A stretch of DNA of 7,661 nucleotides from an uncultured Ruminococcus sp. (GTDB lineage Bacteria > Bacillota > Clostridia > Oscillospirales > Ruminococcaceae). Both the position numbers and the translations under genes were made by a program. The stretch is taken from contig CAMNJD010000212.1 of the NCBI GenBank assembly GCA_946540705.1, positions 1-7,661 on the forward strand, in the 5' to 3' direction. The number at the start of each line of letters is the position of its first letter. Positions within the stretch are counted from its first letter, which is position 1. The notes under the pieces were generated by a model, which was not told the DNA's origin, made no database searches, and saw only the letters and a list, made by a program, of their open reading frames with translations. Shown here in pieces: positions 1-5,977 of this stretch.

Positions 1-212
1 ATTTGCGGAATGCGAATGTCAGCGAAGAACAGATGCAGCGCGAATTAGCGGAGAGCAGAAAGAAGATTGCGGAATTGGAATCGGCGCAGAATTCGCCGTT
101 CAAAGCATTCTACTATTCATCGCCTGATAAACAAGCATGGGTGCAGCAGCAGCTTGATGATCGCAGTATTCCGTATCAGGATACTGAAAACGGATTTGAA
201 GCACAAGCATAA
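1..212 (+). CDS. C-terminal end of an unrecognised charged protein (5' end outside window)
   Basis: The reading frame is open from the first full codon (position 3) to a TAA at 210-212, giving about 69 residues. A TTG at position 3 has no visible ribosome site, so this is most likely the tail of a longer gene that begins upstream. Residues about 5-29 are rich in Glu, Lys, Arg and Gln with a heptad-like pattern (SEEQMQRELAESRKKIAELE), suggesting a coiled coil. The last 35 residues form a small compact-looking tail containing PDKQAWVQQQLDDR and ending NGFEAQA. I do not recognise the family with certainty. Coiled-coil tails of this kind occur on mobilisation/relaxase proteins and many others, so no function is assigned. 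Confidence 0.6.
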   Translation, partial: LRNANVSEEQMQRELAESRKKIAELESAQNSPFKAFYYSSPDKQAWVQQQLDDRSIPYQDTENGFEAQA

Positions 213-275
213 TCGGATATGTTGTATACGCCGGAGTGTGAGAGTCACCATGTCATCCATGCTCTGAACAATTAT

Positions 276-302
276 AGCTGAATCAGTTCGCTGATTAAGG
301 CT
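276..302 (+). other. Small hairpin with UUCG loop after the first gene
   Basis: AATCAG (281-286) and CTGATT (291-296) pair perfectly around the loop TTCG (287-290), and AGC (276-278) can pair with GCT (300-302) below a bulge. UUCG-type loops make stable RNA hairpins. No T-run follows, so this is at best a weak transcription end or an mRNA 3'-end stabiliser for the upstream gene. Confidence 0.3.
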
Positions 303-340
303 CTGCGCGTCTGCTGTTCCGGTGTCCCTCTTTTTCTTCG

Positions 341-349
341 TGCTATAAT
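341..349 (+). promoter_or_regulatory. Possible extended -10 promoter element
   Basis: TGCTATAAT at 341-349 is a perfect TATAAT (344-349) preceded by TGn, the extended -10 motif. No convincing -35 box lies 17 bases upstream (GGTGTC at 321-326). If used, it would start transcription near 356, upstream of the AAATGTCGT repeats, as a second promoter for the dockerin lyase gene at 546. Confidence 0.3.
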
Positions 350-366
350 ATTCTTCATTGCATATT

Positions 367-428
367 ACGACATTTTATGTGCAGCAGATCTGCGTTCAGC
401 CAAAATTTCAAATGTCGTGAAATGTCAT
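367..428. promoter_or_regulatory. Three-copy AAATGTCGT motif, candidate operator or activator site
   Basis: AAATGTCGT occurs at 410-418. A second copy, AAATGTCAT, lies at 420-428, exactly 10 bases on, about one DNA turn. A third copy lies inverted at 367-375 (ACGACATTT on the + strand), matching the 410-418 copy over all nine bases. The direct pair ends 20 bases before the -35 box at 449, where an activator could sit; relative to the expected start near 484 the pair spans about -74 to -56. The inverted copy may allow looping or a second dimer. No such motif was seen upstream of the other genes. The regulator is unknown. Confidence 0.4.
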
Positions 429-448
429 AAATATATCGTGTTTCAGCA

Positions 449-477
449 TTGCTTTCAGTGAAAAAATGAGGTATAAT
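449..477 (+). promoter_or_regulatory. Sigma-A-like promoter of the dockerin lyase gene
   Basis: TTGCTT (449-454) is a half-matching -35 box, then 17 bases, then a perfect TATAAT at 472-477. Transcription would start near 484, leaving a 62-base leader before the ATG at 546. The weak -35 box fits a promoter that needs an activator, in line with the repeated motif just upstream. Confidence 0.6.
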
Positions 478-545
478 TATGATAAATCAAACATCCGCAC
501 GAGAATGAAAGACAATTTCACAAAAGGTAAACAGGGGGAATTATT

Positions 546-3500
546 ATGAGAAAAAACTTTGTCCGGGTAACGGCTGCATGGCTCAGCGCATTGGCAGTTC
601 TCACAAGCAGCGTGTCGTCTTTGAATCTGGGAAATCCGGAAATGATTGTATCAGCAGCAGAAACCGGCAGCAGGATTCTGGTGGACTTGTCGAAAAATGA
701 CGGCAGAACAGCAGCGCATGCATCCTATGCACATAACTGGATCGTAACAGGTGAAACCAGTGCGTCTACAACAATCAATGGTGTACAAATCGAACTCAGT
801 GCCGGCGGCGGCTCTCTCCGTATGGAAGACAATAAAAAGCTGCATAAGTACAGTAATGAATATTCCCGCTTAAACTGCGATGCCGCAACAGTTGACACAA
901 ACGGCGGCGGTACATTGACACTGAAGCTCAGTGGACTGTCCAATGGTACACATTCTGTCAAGACCTATCATGCAGCCACAGGAAGCGAATCGGCCGGAGG
1001 CATCTCTGTTTCAGCAAGCGGCGGTACTTCCATGAGTGGTATCAGTTGCCCGCAGCAGGTGCTGGCGGATGATGATGCAGGTATCGGTTATGTGACCTTC
1101 AGCGGCACTTCTGCAACCATTACGATCAAGGCTTCCAGCGGCAACGCATGGCTGAATGCTTTTGAAATCGACGGCGGTGATCCAATCAATGGTGTCAACC
1201 ACACCTATCCACTGGATCAGGATCAGCATTGGGAACAAGAAAACGGTCTGTACTGGTCGGCAGGCAAAAATGCCAAGAGCTATGATGTTTACTTCGGTAC
1301 AGATTATGATAGCGTATTCGGTGCAGCGACGGGTTCTTCGGAATATATGGGAAATCAGACGAGTACCAAATATGCTTTTGAAGAAAAACTCATTTCTCCG
1401 GCACCCTACTACTGGCGTGTAGATACCATAGACAGCAGCGGCAAGGTGATCAAGGGTTCGGTGTATTCGTTCCATGCAGCAAGACTTGCCTTCCCGACAG
1501 CAGAAGGTTACGGCAGATTTGCAAGAGGCGGTCAGGATGGCTATGTGTACCATGTTACCAATCTGAAGGATGACGGTCAGGAAGGCTCCCTTCGTTATGG
1601 TATCGAAACACTGAAAGGACCAAGAATCATTGTGTTTGATGTGGGCGGTATTATTGAACTGGAAAAGAAACTGACCATTCCGGGTGATGGCGGTGATTTG
1701 TATGTAGCAGGACAGACTGCCCCCGGTGATGGTATTTGTTTGACAAAATGGGGATTTGGTATGCTCGGTGCAGAGGACGTAATCATTCGCGATGTGCGTG
1801 TCAGAGTTGGAGATCGCGGGTTGTCCGGACAGAATGATGTATCCGATGGTATGGGACTAACAAGCAGCAACCACAGCATCATTGATCATTGCTCAATCGC
1901 ATGGGGTACGGATGAGGGCTTCTCCTCCAGAAATGCTCAGAATGTTACGCTGCAGTGGACGATTATTGCGGAGTCACTGCATGATTCAATTCATTACGGC
2001 CCCAATCATCAGGGTACAGAAACCCATGCCTTTGCGGCATCCATCAGCGGCTACACCGGTAGTTTCCACCATAATCTTCTTGTGGACTGCACAGGACGTA
2101 ACTGGTCGCTGGCAGGCGGCATGGAACAGGATGCCATTACCTATGGCGGACAGTGCGATATTCGCAACAATGTTGTGTATAACTGGAGAGACAGAACTAC
2201 GGACGGCGGTGTCAGACGCGTCAATTTCGTCAACAACTACTACAAGGCCGGTGCTGCCAGCAATACCGGACTGCATATTATTGCTGTTGATGGTAACGAA
2301 CTGAATACGAACGACATGCAGAAAGCATATGTATCAGGCAATATCATGACGGACTACAGCGGCAATCAGATTCTGAAGGCAACGGATAATGCGTGGGATA
2401 AGGGAAAAGCGAAGTCGGGCGGCAAAAACTCCACCAATTCCGATGTCAGAAGTGACACGCCGTTCTTTGAATCCTATGTGGATACACAGTCTGCCGAGGA
2501 TGCATACAAGAGTGTCATTGCAAGTGCCGGTGCAGGCGGTACATCGGAAACCGGATGGGACTACCTTGACAGCCGTTATATCAAGGAAACGAAAGAAGGT
2601 ACATACACCTATAAGGGCAGCAAGCAGGGAATCGAGGGTATCATTGACAGCCAGAACGATGCCGGGGGATATCCCAACAGTACGACCTTTGCGCACAGCA
2701 CCGATGGTATGTGCAACAGCAAGAACGACACCGACCGTGATGGTATGCCCAATGCCTGGGAAGCAGCACATGGTCTGGATCCGAATGACGCTGCGGACGG
2801 TGCAATCTGTACACTTTCTGCTGACGGTTATACCAATGTGGAAATGTTCCTCAATGAGCTGATGGGAGATCCGGTTGCGTACAATGGAAACGGTGGGTCT
2901 TCTTTGAAGAAAGGTGCGGCATTTGATACTGCATACAAATATGAGATCGCAGATGCTTCAAACGGCAGTCTGCTTGAAAATGTGAAACGCTGGGCATTCA
3001 CCGAGATCGGAAACGGATATTATCAGCTGACAGATGCTGATACAGGCGAGATGCTTTCGGAAACTGAGGGGTATAAATTTGTCAGGAAGGGTGACAGTTA
3101 CATCATCTATATTCAATCTTCGGAGGATACTGTAGTATTCGGCGGAGAGGAAAAAACCTGGACGGTCACACGTCTGCTTGATCCCATTGACGGCAAGCTG
3201 ATTCACAATCTTGTGCCGACGGATGAAACATATTATGCAAGTTGGTCAATTGATGAAAGCCTTGCAGCAGGAGACCGGGTTTTTGGGGATCGTGTCGGTG
3301 AGAATCTTGTCACCTATGAAACGATTCCTGCGTCTATGCTTGGTGCGGAATATATTCTGACGCCCTGTGATGCGAAGAAGGAGACAACGGATCTTGCAGC
3401 CTTTGAAGCAGCTGCAAATATGACGGTTTATATCGGATTTGACAGTCGAGTTACGACACTGCCTGAATGGATGTCAGCTTTTGCGAAAACGGATATGACG

Positions 3501-3824
3501 ATCATCAACAGTAAGGATGTTGTGTTTGATCTGTATGCCAAGGACGTAAAGCAGGGTGAAACGGTTGTACTCGGACAGAACGAACAGTCTTCCGGCTGCG
3601 TGAATTATACAGTTTTTGCTGTGGCTTCCGGCAGCAGGGTGATCGGTGATGTCAATGCAGACGGAAAATTCACAGAATCCGATGTGGTCATGCTTCATAA
3701 ATGGCTTATCAGTACTCCGAATGCGACGCTGATTGACTGGAAGGCAGGAGATCTCTGCGAAGACAGTAAAATTAATGCGGCTGACTTGAGTCTGATGAAA
3801 CGTGAATTGCTCAAGCAAAATTAA
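546..3824 (+). CDS. Secreted PL1-like pectate lyase with C-terminal type I dockerin
   Basis: A 1092-residue secreted protein, probably a pectate or related polyuronide lyase carried on a cellulosome-like scaffold. Start: ATG with AGGGGGAA at 533-540. Residues 1-38 are a signal peptide (basic start, hydrophobic core, likely cut after VSA). Residues 42-210 form an Ala/Ser/Gly-rich beta module, perhaps carbohydrate-binding. Residues 217-312 look like a fibronectin-III-type module (YWSAGKNAKSYDVYFG, PYYWRVDT). Residues 315-620 are the catalytic parallel beta-helix, with family patterns AFPTAEGYGRFARGG, RIIVFDVGG, IIDHCSIAWGTDEG and HHNLLVDCTGRNW. D434, D447, D456 and E457 are plausible calcium ligands and R518 sits where PL1 enzymes carry the catalytic arginine. 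Residues 727-746 hold a calcium-loop motif (NDTDRDGMPNAWE). Residues 785-1028 are unassigned modules, the first weakly ricin-like. The dockerin is 1033-1088. The exact substrate cannot be told from sequence; the enzyme class is likely but not certain. Confidence 0.88.
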   Translation: MRKNFVRVTAAWLSALAVLTSSVSSLNLGNPEMIVSAAETGSRILVDLSKNDGRTAAHASYAHNWIVTGETSASTTINGVQIELSAGGGSLRMEDNKKLHKYSNEYSRLNCDAATVDTNGGGTLTLKLSGLSNGTHSVKTYHAATGSESAGGISVSASGGTSMSGISCPQQVLADDDAGIGYVTFSGTSATITIKASSGNAWLNAFEIDGGDPINGVNHTYPLDQDQHWEQENGLYWSAGKNAKSYDVYFGTDYDSVFGAATGSSEYMGNQTSTKYAFEEKLISPAPYYWRVDTIDSSGKVIKGSVYSFHAARLAFPTAEGYGRFARGGQDGYVYHVTNLKDDGQEGSLRYGIETLKGPRIIVFDVGGIIELEKKLTIPGDGGDLYVAGQTAPGDGICLTKWGFGMLGAEDVIIRDVRVRVGDRGLSGQNDVSDGMGLTSSNHSIIDHCSIAWGTDEGFSSRNAQNVTLQWTIIAESLHDSIHYGPNHQGTETHAFAASISGYTGSFHHNLLVDCTGRNWSLAGGMEQDAITYGGQCDIRNNVVYNWRDRTTDGGVRRVNFVNNYYKAGAASNTGLHIIAVDGNELNTNDMQKAYVSGNIMTDYSGNQILKATDNAWDKGKAKSGGKNSTNSDVRSDTPFFESYVDTQSAEDAYKSVIASAGAGGTSETGWDYLDSRYIKETKEGTYTYKGSKQGIEGIIDSQNDAGGYPNSTTFAHSTDGMCNSKNDTDRDGMPNAWEAAHGLDPNDAADGAICTLSADGYTNVEMFLNELMGDPVAYNGNGGSSLKKGAAFDTAYKYEIADASNGSLLENVKRWAFTEIGNGYYQLTDADTGEMLSETEGYKFVRKGDSYIIYIQSSEDTVVFGGEEKTWTVTRLLDPIDGKLIHNLVPTDETYYASWSIDESLAAGDRVFGDRVGENLVTYETIPASMLGAEYILTPCDAKKETTDLAAFEAAANMTVYIGFDSRVTTLPEWMSAFAKTDMTIINSKDVVFDLYAKDVKQGETVVLGQNEQSSGCVNYTVFAVASGSRVIGDVNADGKFTESDVVMLHKWLISTPNATLIDWKAGDLCEDSKINAADLSLMKRELLKQN

Positions 3825-3863
3825 GTTTTATATATTCCGCCTCTCCCAATGCACCTATAGAAA

Positions 3864-3878
3864 GGCTGTACGACAGCC
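3864..3878 (+). other. Perfect small hairpin upstream of terminator
   Basis: GGCTGT (3864-3869) and ACAGCC (3873-3878) pair around a 3-base loop. It sits three bases before the main terminator stem and has no T-run of its own. It may protect the mRNA 3' end from exonucleases or help folding of the terminator. Confidence 0.5.
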
Positions 3879-3881
3879 GGA

Positions 3882-3919
3882 CACCGCCCGACATGTATTT
3901 GTTGGGTGGTGATTTTTTT
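3882..3919 (+). terminator. Intrinsic terminator of the dockerin lyase gene
   Basis: A 12-base-pair stem pairs 3882-3893 (CACCGCCCGACA) with 3900-3911 (TGTTGGGTGGTG), including two G-U pairs, around a 6-base loop, and is followed by seven Ts (3913-3919). This is a strong rho-independent terminator 58 bases after the stop codon. It separates the lyase gene from the sigma factor unit. Confidence 0.9.
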
Positions 3920-3965
3920 GTAAGCTCTGTGTAACTTCAAAAGCCTTTTATTCATATAGCAGGTC

Positions 3966-3994
3966 TTGACAACTTGATGATGTTATGATAGAAT
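3966..3994 (+). promoter_or_regulatory. Promoter of the sigma factor unit, inside an inverted repeat
   Basis: A perfect TTGACA (3966-3971) is followed after 17 bases by TAGAAT (3989-3994), five of six matches to the -10 consensus. Transcription should start near 4001, about 25 bases before the ATG at 4026. The -35 box is one arm of an inverted repeat: TTGACAA (3966-3972) and TTGTCAA (3996-4002). A protein bound there would cover the whole promoter. The boxes look like house-keeping sigma-A targets, not an ECF target. Confidence 0.75.
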
Positions 3995-4025
3995 ATTGTC
4001 AATTTCATTTGATTGGAGGACCGCT

Positions 4026-4493
4026 ATGCGTGCAAAAAAGCAGGCTGAAAGAATTATAGAGGAAAACTATTCTGCGGTCTACCGTTTTTGCAGATCGAGA
4101 TTATGGGATGATGAAAACGGAGCAGAAGAATGCACACAAGAAGTATTCTTGTTATTCATTCAGAAAATAAACGAACTGAATCTGAATGATAAGATTGAGA
4201 GATGGCTGATTGCAGCAGCTTCCCGCATCATCAAAAACTATCTAAAAAACAAAGCGAAACGAGCAGAGTATGAGACAAACGGAGTTGAAGAACTTGTTTC
4301 CCCTGATGTTCCCCCAGAAGAACGATCTCCGGCGTTTCAGAAGCTTACAAATGAGGAATATCATTTGTTGCAGCGTTACTATGACACGGATCGGAACTCC
4401 CGGGAAGAACTTGCGTCTGAGTTGGGAATTTCAATGAACACGTTATATCAACGAATCTATGCAATCAAAAATAAGATAGATTACACAAAATAG
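4026..4493 (+). CDS. ECF-type RNA polymerase sigma factor
   Basis: A 155-residue sigma-70-family protein of extracytoplasmic-function size, expected to direct RNA polymerase to a special set of promoters. Region 2 spans about residues 7-80: the GAEECTQEVFLLF stretch (32-44) matches the 2.1/2.2 helix (usual form DAEDLTQEVFL), and IERWLIAAASRIIKNYLKN (57-75) the 2.3/2.4 part. Region 4 spans 107-152, with a helix-turn-helix in SREELASELGISMNTLYQRI (125-144) for the -35 box. A TTG at 3996 would lengthen it by ten residues, but that codon lies before the expected transcription start; the ATG at 4026 has GGAGGA at 4015-4020 and is chosen. The next gene, 103 bases on, encodes a membrane protein that is its probable anti-sigma partner. 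The subgroup and target promoters are unknown. Confidence 0.85.
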   Translation: MRAKKQAERIIEENYSAVYRFCRSRLWDDENGAEECTQEVFLLFIQKINELNLNDKIERWLIAAASRIIKNYLKNKAKRAEYETNGVEELVSPDVPPEERSPAFQKLTNEEYHLLQRYYDTDRNSREELASELGISMNTLYQRIYAIKNKIDYTK

Positions 4494-4596
4494 TCTCTCG
4501 TATCCAGCGATTTGTTATCTGGTTATATAATTATTATATGATTTCCTAAGAAACAGCCCCAATTTAAACATAATTGTTTTGAAAGGATGTGATACT

Positions 4597-5442
4597 ATGA
4601 CTGACCAAGATTTATTAAGGGCGATTCAAAATGATGATACACAGCAAATGAAAATCGCGGCGCTTATGCAAAAGCTGGAAACAGAAACAGAAAAGCCGGA
4701 CTCTGAATTAGACGTAGATCAGATAAATAAAATCACTGCGGACATAGATCGGATTGCCGGCACAGAACATATTACTGCTGAAAAGGCACAACAGGGTATT
4801 AAAAAGCTCAAATCTGAACTGTATCATAAAAAGCAGCATGCAATCCGCCGTTTCCGCTGGATCGCTGCATGTGCCTGCTTTCTGCTGATTGCTTCAAACA
4901 TCTGGTCGTATTCTGTTTACGGCATCAATTCGTTTTCAGCAGCATATCAATTATTTAATGGCGGTGTTACAATTGATTTTCATTTGGAGGATGATTCTGC
5001 CTCAAATGAAGATGTCCGAAACATTGAGAAATATGAGAACAATCCATTTTTAGATGACATGCGTGAAAAATGCAAGGAACATGGGCTGGATGTATTACTC
5101 CCGACCTACCTCCCGGAAGGTTTTACTTTGACTATGATCAATGATTCACATGCGGACGATGAAAATTTCCAAATTTTACAATTCTTTTTTAAAAGCAGGA
5201 GTGCGAAACTGAGCCTTGATATTACACAGTTTTCCGATGAAAGCAATGTGATGCCGCTTTCAATCCCCAGTGATTCGCATAATATATCTCCGCAAAAGAT
5301 AAACGGGCAAAATGTTCACATTCAGAAGGAAAATCAGCAATACTGGGCGGTTTTTCAATCCGGTTTGACACAGTATGTTTTGTATACGGACAGATTGGAT
5401 TATGAAGAAAGCCAGCGAGTTCTGGAGTCTATGCTTACATAA
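4597..5442 (+). CDS. Single-pass membrane protein with DUF4367-like outer domain, likely anti-sigma factor
   Basis: A 281-residue protein. Residues 1-86 are predicted cytoplasmic, acidic and helical, then basic (RRFR) just before one membrane segment at about 87-109. The outer part (110-281) contains LLPTYLPEGFTLT at 167-179, the hallmark opening of DUF4367, a domain often found behind sigma factors in Firmicutes. The domain closes with paired strands (INGQNVHIQKENQQYWAVF) and a final helix (YEESQRVLESML). The cytoplasmic part has no cysteine, so the usual zinc-binding anti-sigma motif HxxxCxxC is absent. Start: the ATG at 4597 has AGGA at 4584-4587, nine bases upstream; an in-frame TTG at 4579 lies within that site and is rejected. 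Inferred role: hold the sigma factor of 4026-4493 and release it on an outside signal. The ligand is unknown, and the anti-sigma role rests on context. Confidence 0.72.
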   Translation: MTDQDLLRAIQNDDTQQMKIAALMQKLETETEKPDSELDVDQINKITADIDRIAGTEHITAEKAQQGIKKLKSELYHKKQHAIRRFRWIAACACFLLIASNIWSYSVYGINSFSAAYQLFNGGVTIDFHLEDDSASNEDVRNIEKYENNPFLDDMREKCKEHGLDVLLPTYLPEGFTLTMINDSHADDENFQILQFFFKSRSAKLSLDITQFSDESNVMPLSIPSDSHNISPQKINGQNVHIQKENQQYWAVFQSGLTQYVLYTDRLDYEESQRVLESMLT

Positions 5443-5461
5443 AAAGCAGTGAATACACATG

Positions 5462-5494
5462 GGCGCTGAATTGAATCAGCGCCTTTCCTATTTT
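5462..5494 (+). terminator. Intrinsic terminator of the sigma/anti-sigma unit
   Basis: GGCGCTGA (5462-5469) pairs perfectly with TCAGCGCC (5476-5483) around a 6-base loop, followed by a T-rich tract (TTTCCTATTTT, 5484-5494). It lies 20 bases after the stop codon at 5440-5442. The interrupted T-run suggests somewhat less than full efficiency. Confidence 0.85.
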
Positions 5495-5614
5495 AATGAA
5501 ATTGGCACATAGCACAATACATGCAAGATAAAAAGACGAATTGCTTGTTGATAACGCCGATTTTTGAGCTGAAGCAGAATTTTATCTAAGAAATGGGTAG
5601 TGAAAAAACATATA

Positions 5615-5643
5615 TAGACAAAAGGTAAAGTAATCAGTATAAC
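5615..5643 (+). promoter_or_regulatory. Promoter upstream of a small reading frame and the second dockerin gene
   Basis: TAGACA (5615-5620) and TATAAC (5638-5643) each match five of six consensus bases, with ideal 17-base spacing. Transcription would start near 5650, 28 bases before the ATG at 5678. No terminator is seen between here and 5978, so the same transcript may continue into the dockerin protein gene with a long leader. A second TATAAT lies at 5779-5784 but lacks a matching -35 box. Confidence 0.6.
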
Positions 5644-5677
5644 ATGTTCAAGACTATTTATGGATGGAGGTAAGCTT

Positions 5678-5788
5678 ATGAATAAGACTAGATTGTTTTC
5701 ATTGAATTATAGTATTTCAGTGGGAATGCAATTCGCTGATTTTCTGCTTAAAATGCAACTTTTTCCGAAAAATGGGTGTATAATATAG
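5678..5788 (+). CDS. Small reading frame of 36 residues, function unknown
   Basis: ATG at 5678 is preceded by GGATGGAGG (5662-5670) with 7 bases of spacing, and by a good promoter at 5615-5643, so translation is plausible. The peptide begins MNKTRLFSLNYSISVGMQF and ends NGCII before TAG (5786-5788), immediately followed in frame by TGA (5789-5791). The start loosely resembles that of the secreted protein encoded at 5978 (MKTKILKSLISLTVGISL), which raises the idea of a decayed signal-peptide start rather than a working small protein. It could also be a leader peptide affecting the gene 190 bases downstream. I do not recognise it. Confidence 0.4.
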   Translation: MNKTRLFSLNYSISVGMQFADFLLKMQLFPKNGCII

Positions 5789-5791
5789 TGA

Positions 5792-5956
5792 GAAGGGAAA
5801 ACGGTATCATTTGAAGTACCATATGGCGGCGCCAGCGAATGCGCAGCATATTGCGATGATGGTAATTTGGATGTTGCTATTGGTATTATTCAATCAACCG
5901 GTAAACACGGTATGGTTATATCCAGGCCTTTACTTGAGTTTTATCATCACTCATAA
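5792..5956 (+). pseudogene. Probable coding remnant in frame with the small ORF
   Basis: After the double stop at 5786-5791, the same frame stays open for 54 codons to TAA (5954-5956). It has a balanced, protein-like composition (for example VPYGGASECAAYCDDGNLD followed by VAIGIIQSTGKHG). There is no ATG, GTG or TTG start until codon 25, and no Shine-Dalgarno site placed for one, so it cannot be a normal gene as it stands. It may be the end of a gene broken by deletion or nonsense changes. The family was not recognised. Another frame is also open here (5823-5981) and ends by overlapping the next ATG. Confidence 0.3.
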
Positions 5957-5977
5957 GAAATCAAAGGAGAGGATAAT

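Noticed and set aside
67..267. 66-codon open frame overlapping the first partial gene
   Set aside because: Out-of-frame reading with Arg/Ile/His-rich product and no ribosome site.
1011..1553. 180-codon open frame on the - strand inside the lyase gene
   Set aside because: Lies fully within a well-supported gene, with no ribosome site or recognisable protein features.
2389..2862. 157-codon open frame on the + strand within the lyase gene
   Set aside because: Arg/Thr/Met-rich product typical of an out-of-frame reading of the real gene.
3996..4025. TTG start that would lengthen the sigma factor by ten residues
   Set aside because: It lies at or before the expected transcription start near 4001 and has no ribosome site, whereas the ATG at 4026 has GGAGGA five bases upstream.
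4526..4531. TATAAT between the sigma factor and its membrane partner
   Set aside because: The stretch is A+T-rich and no -35 box lies at a suitable distance; the two genes are more simply read as one unit.
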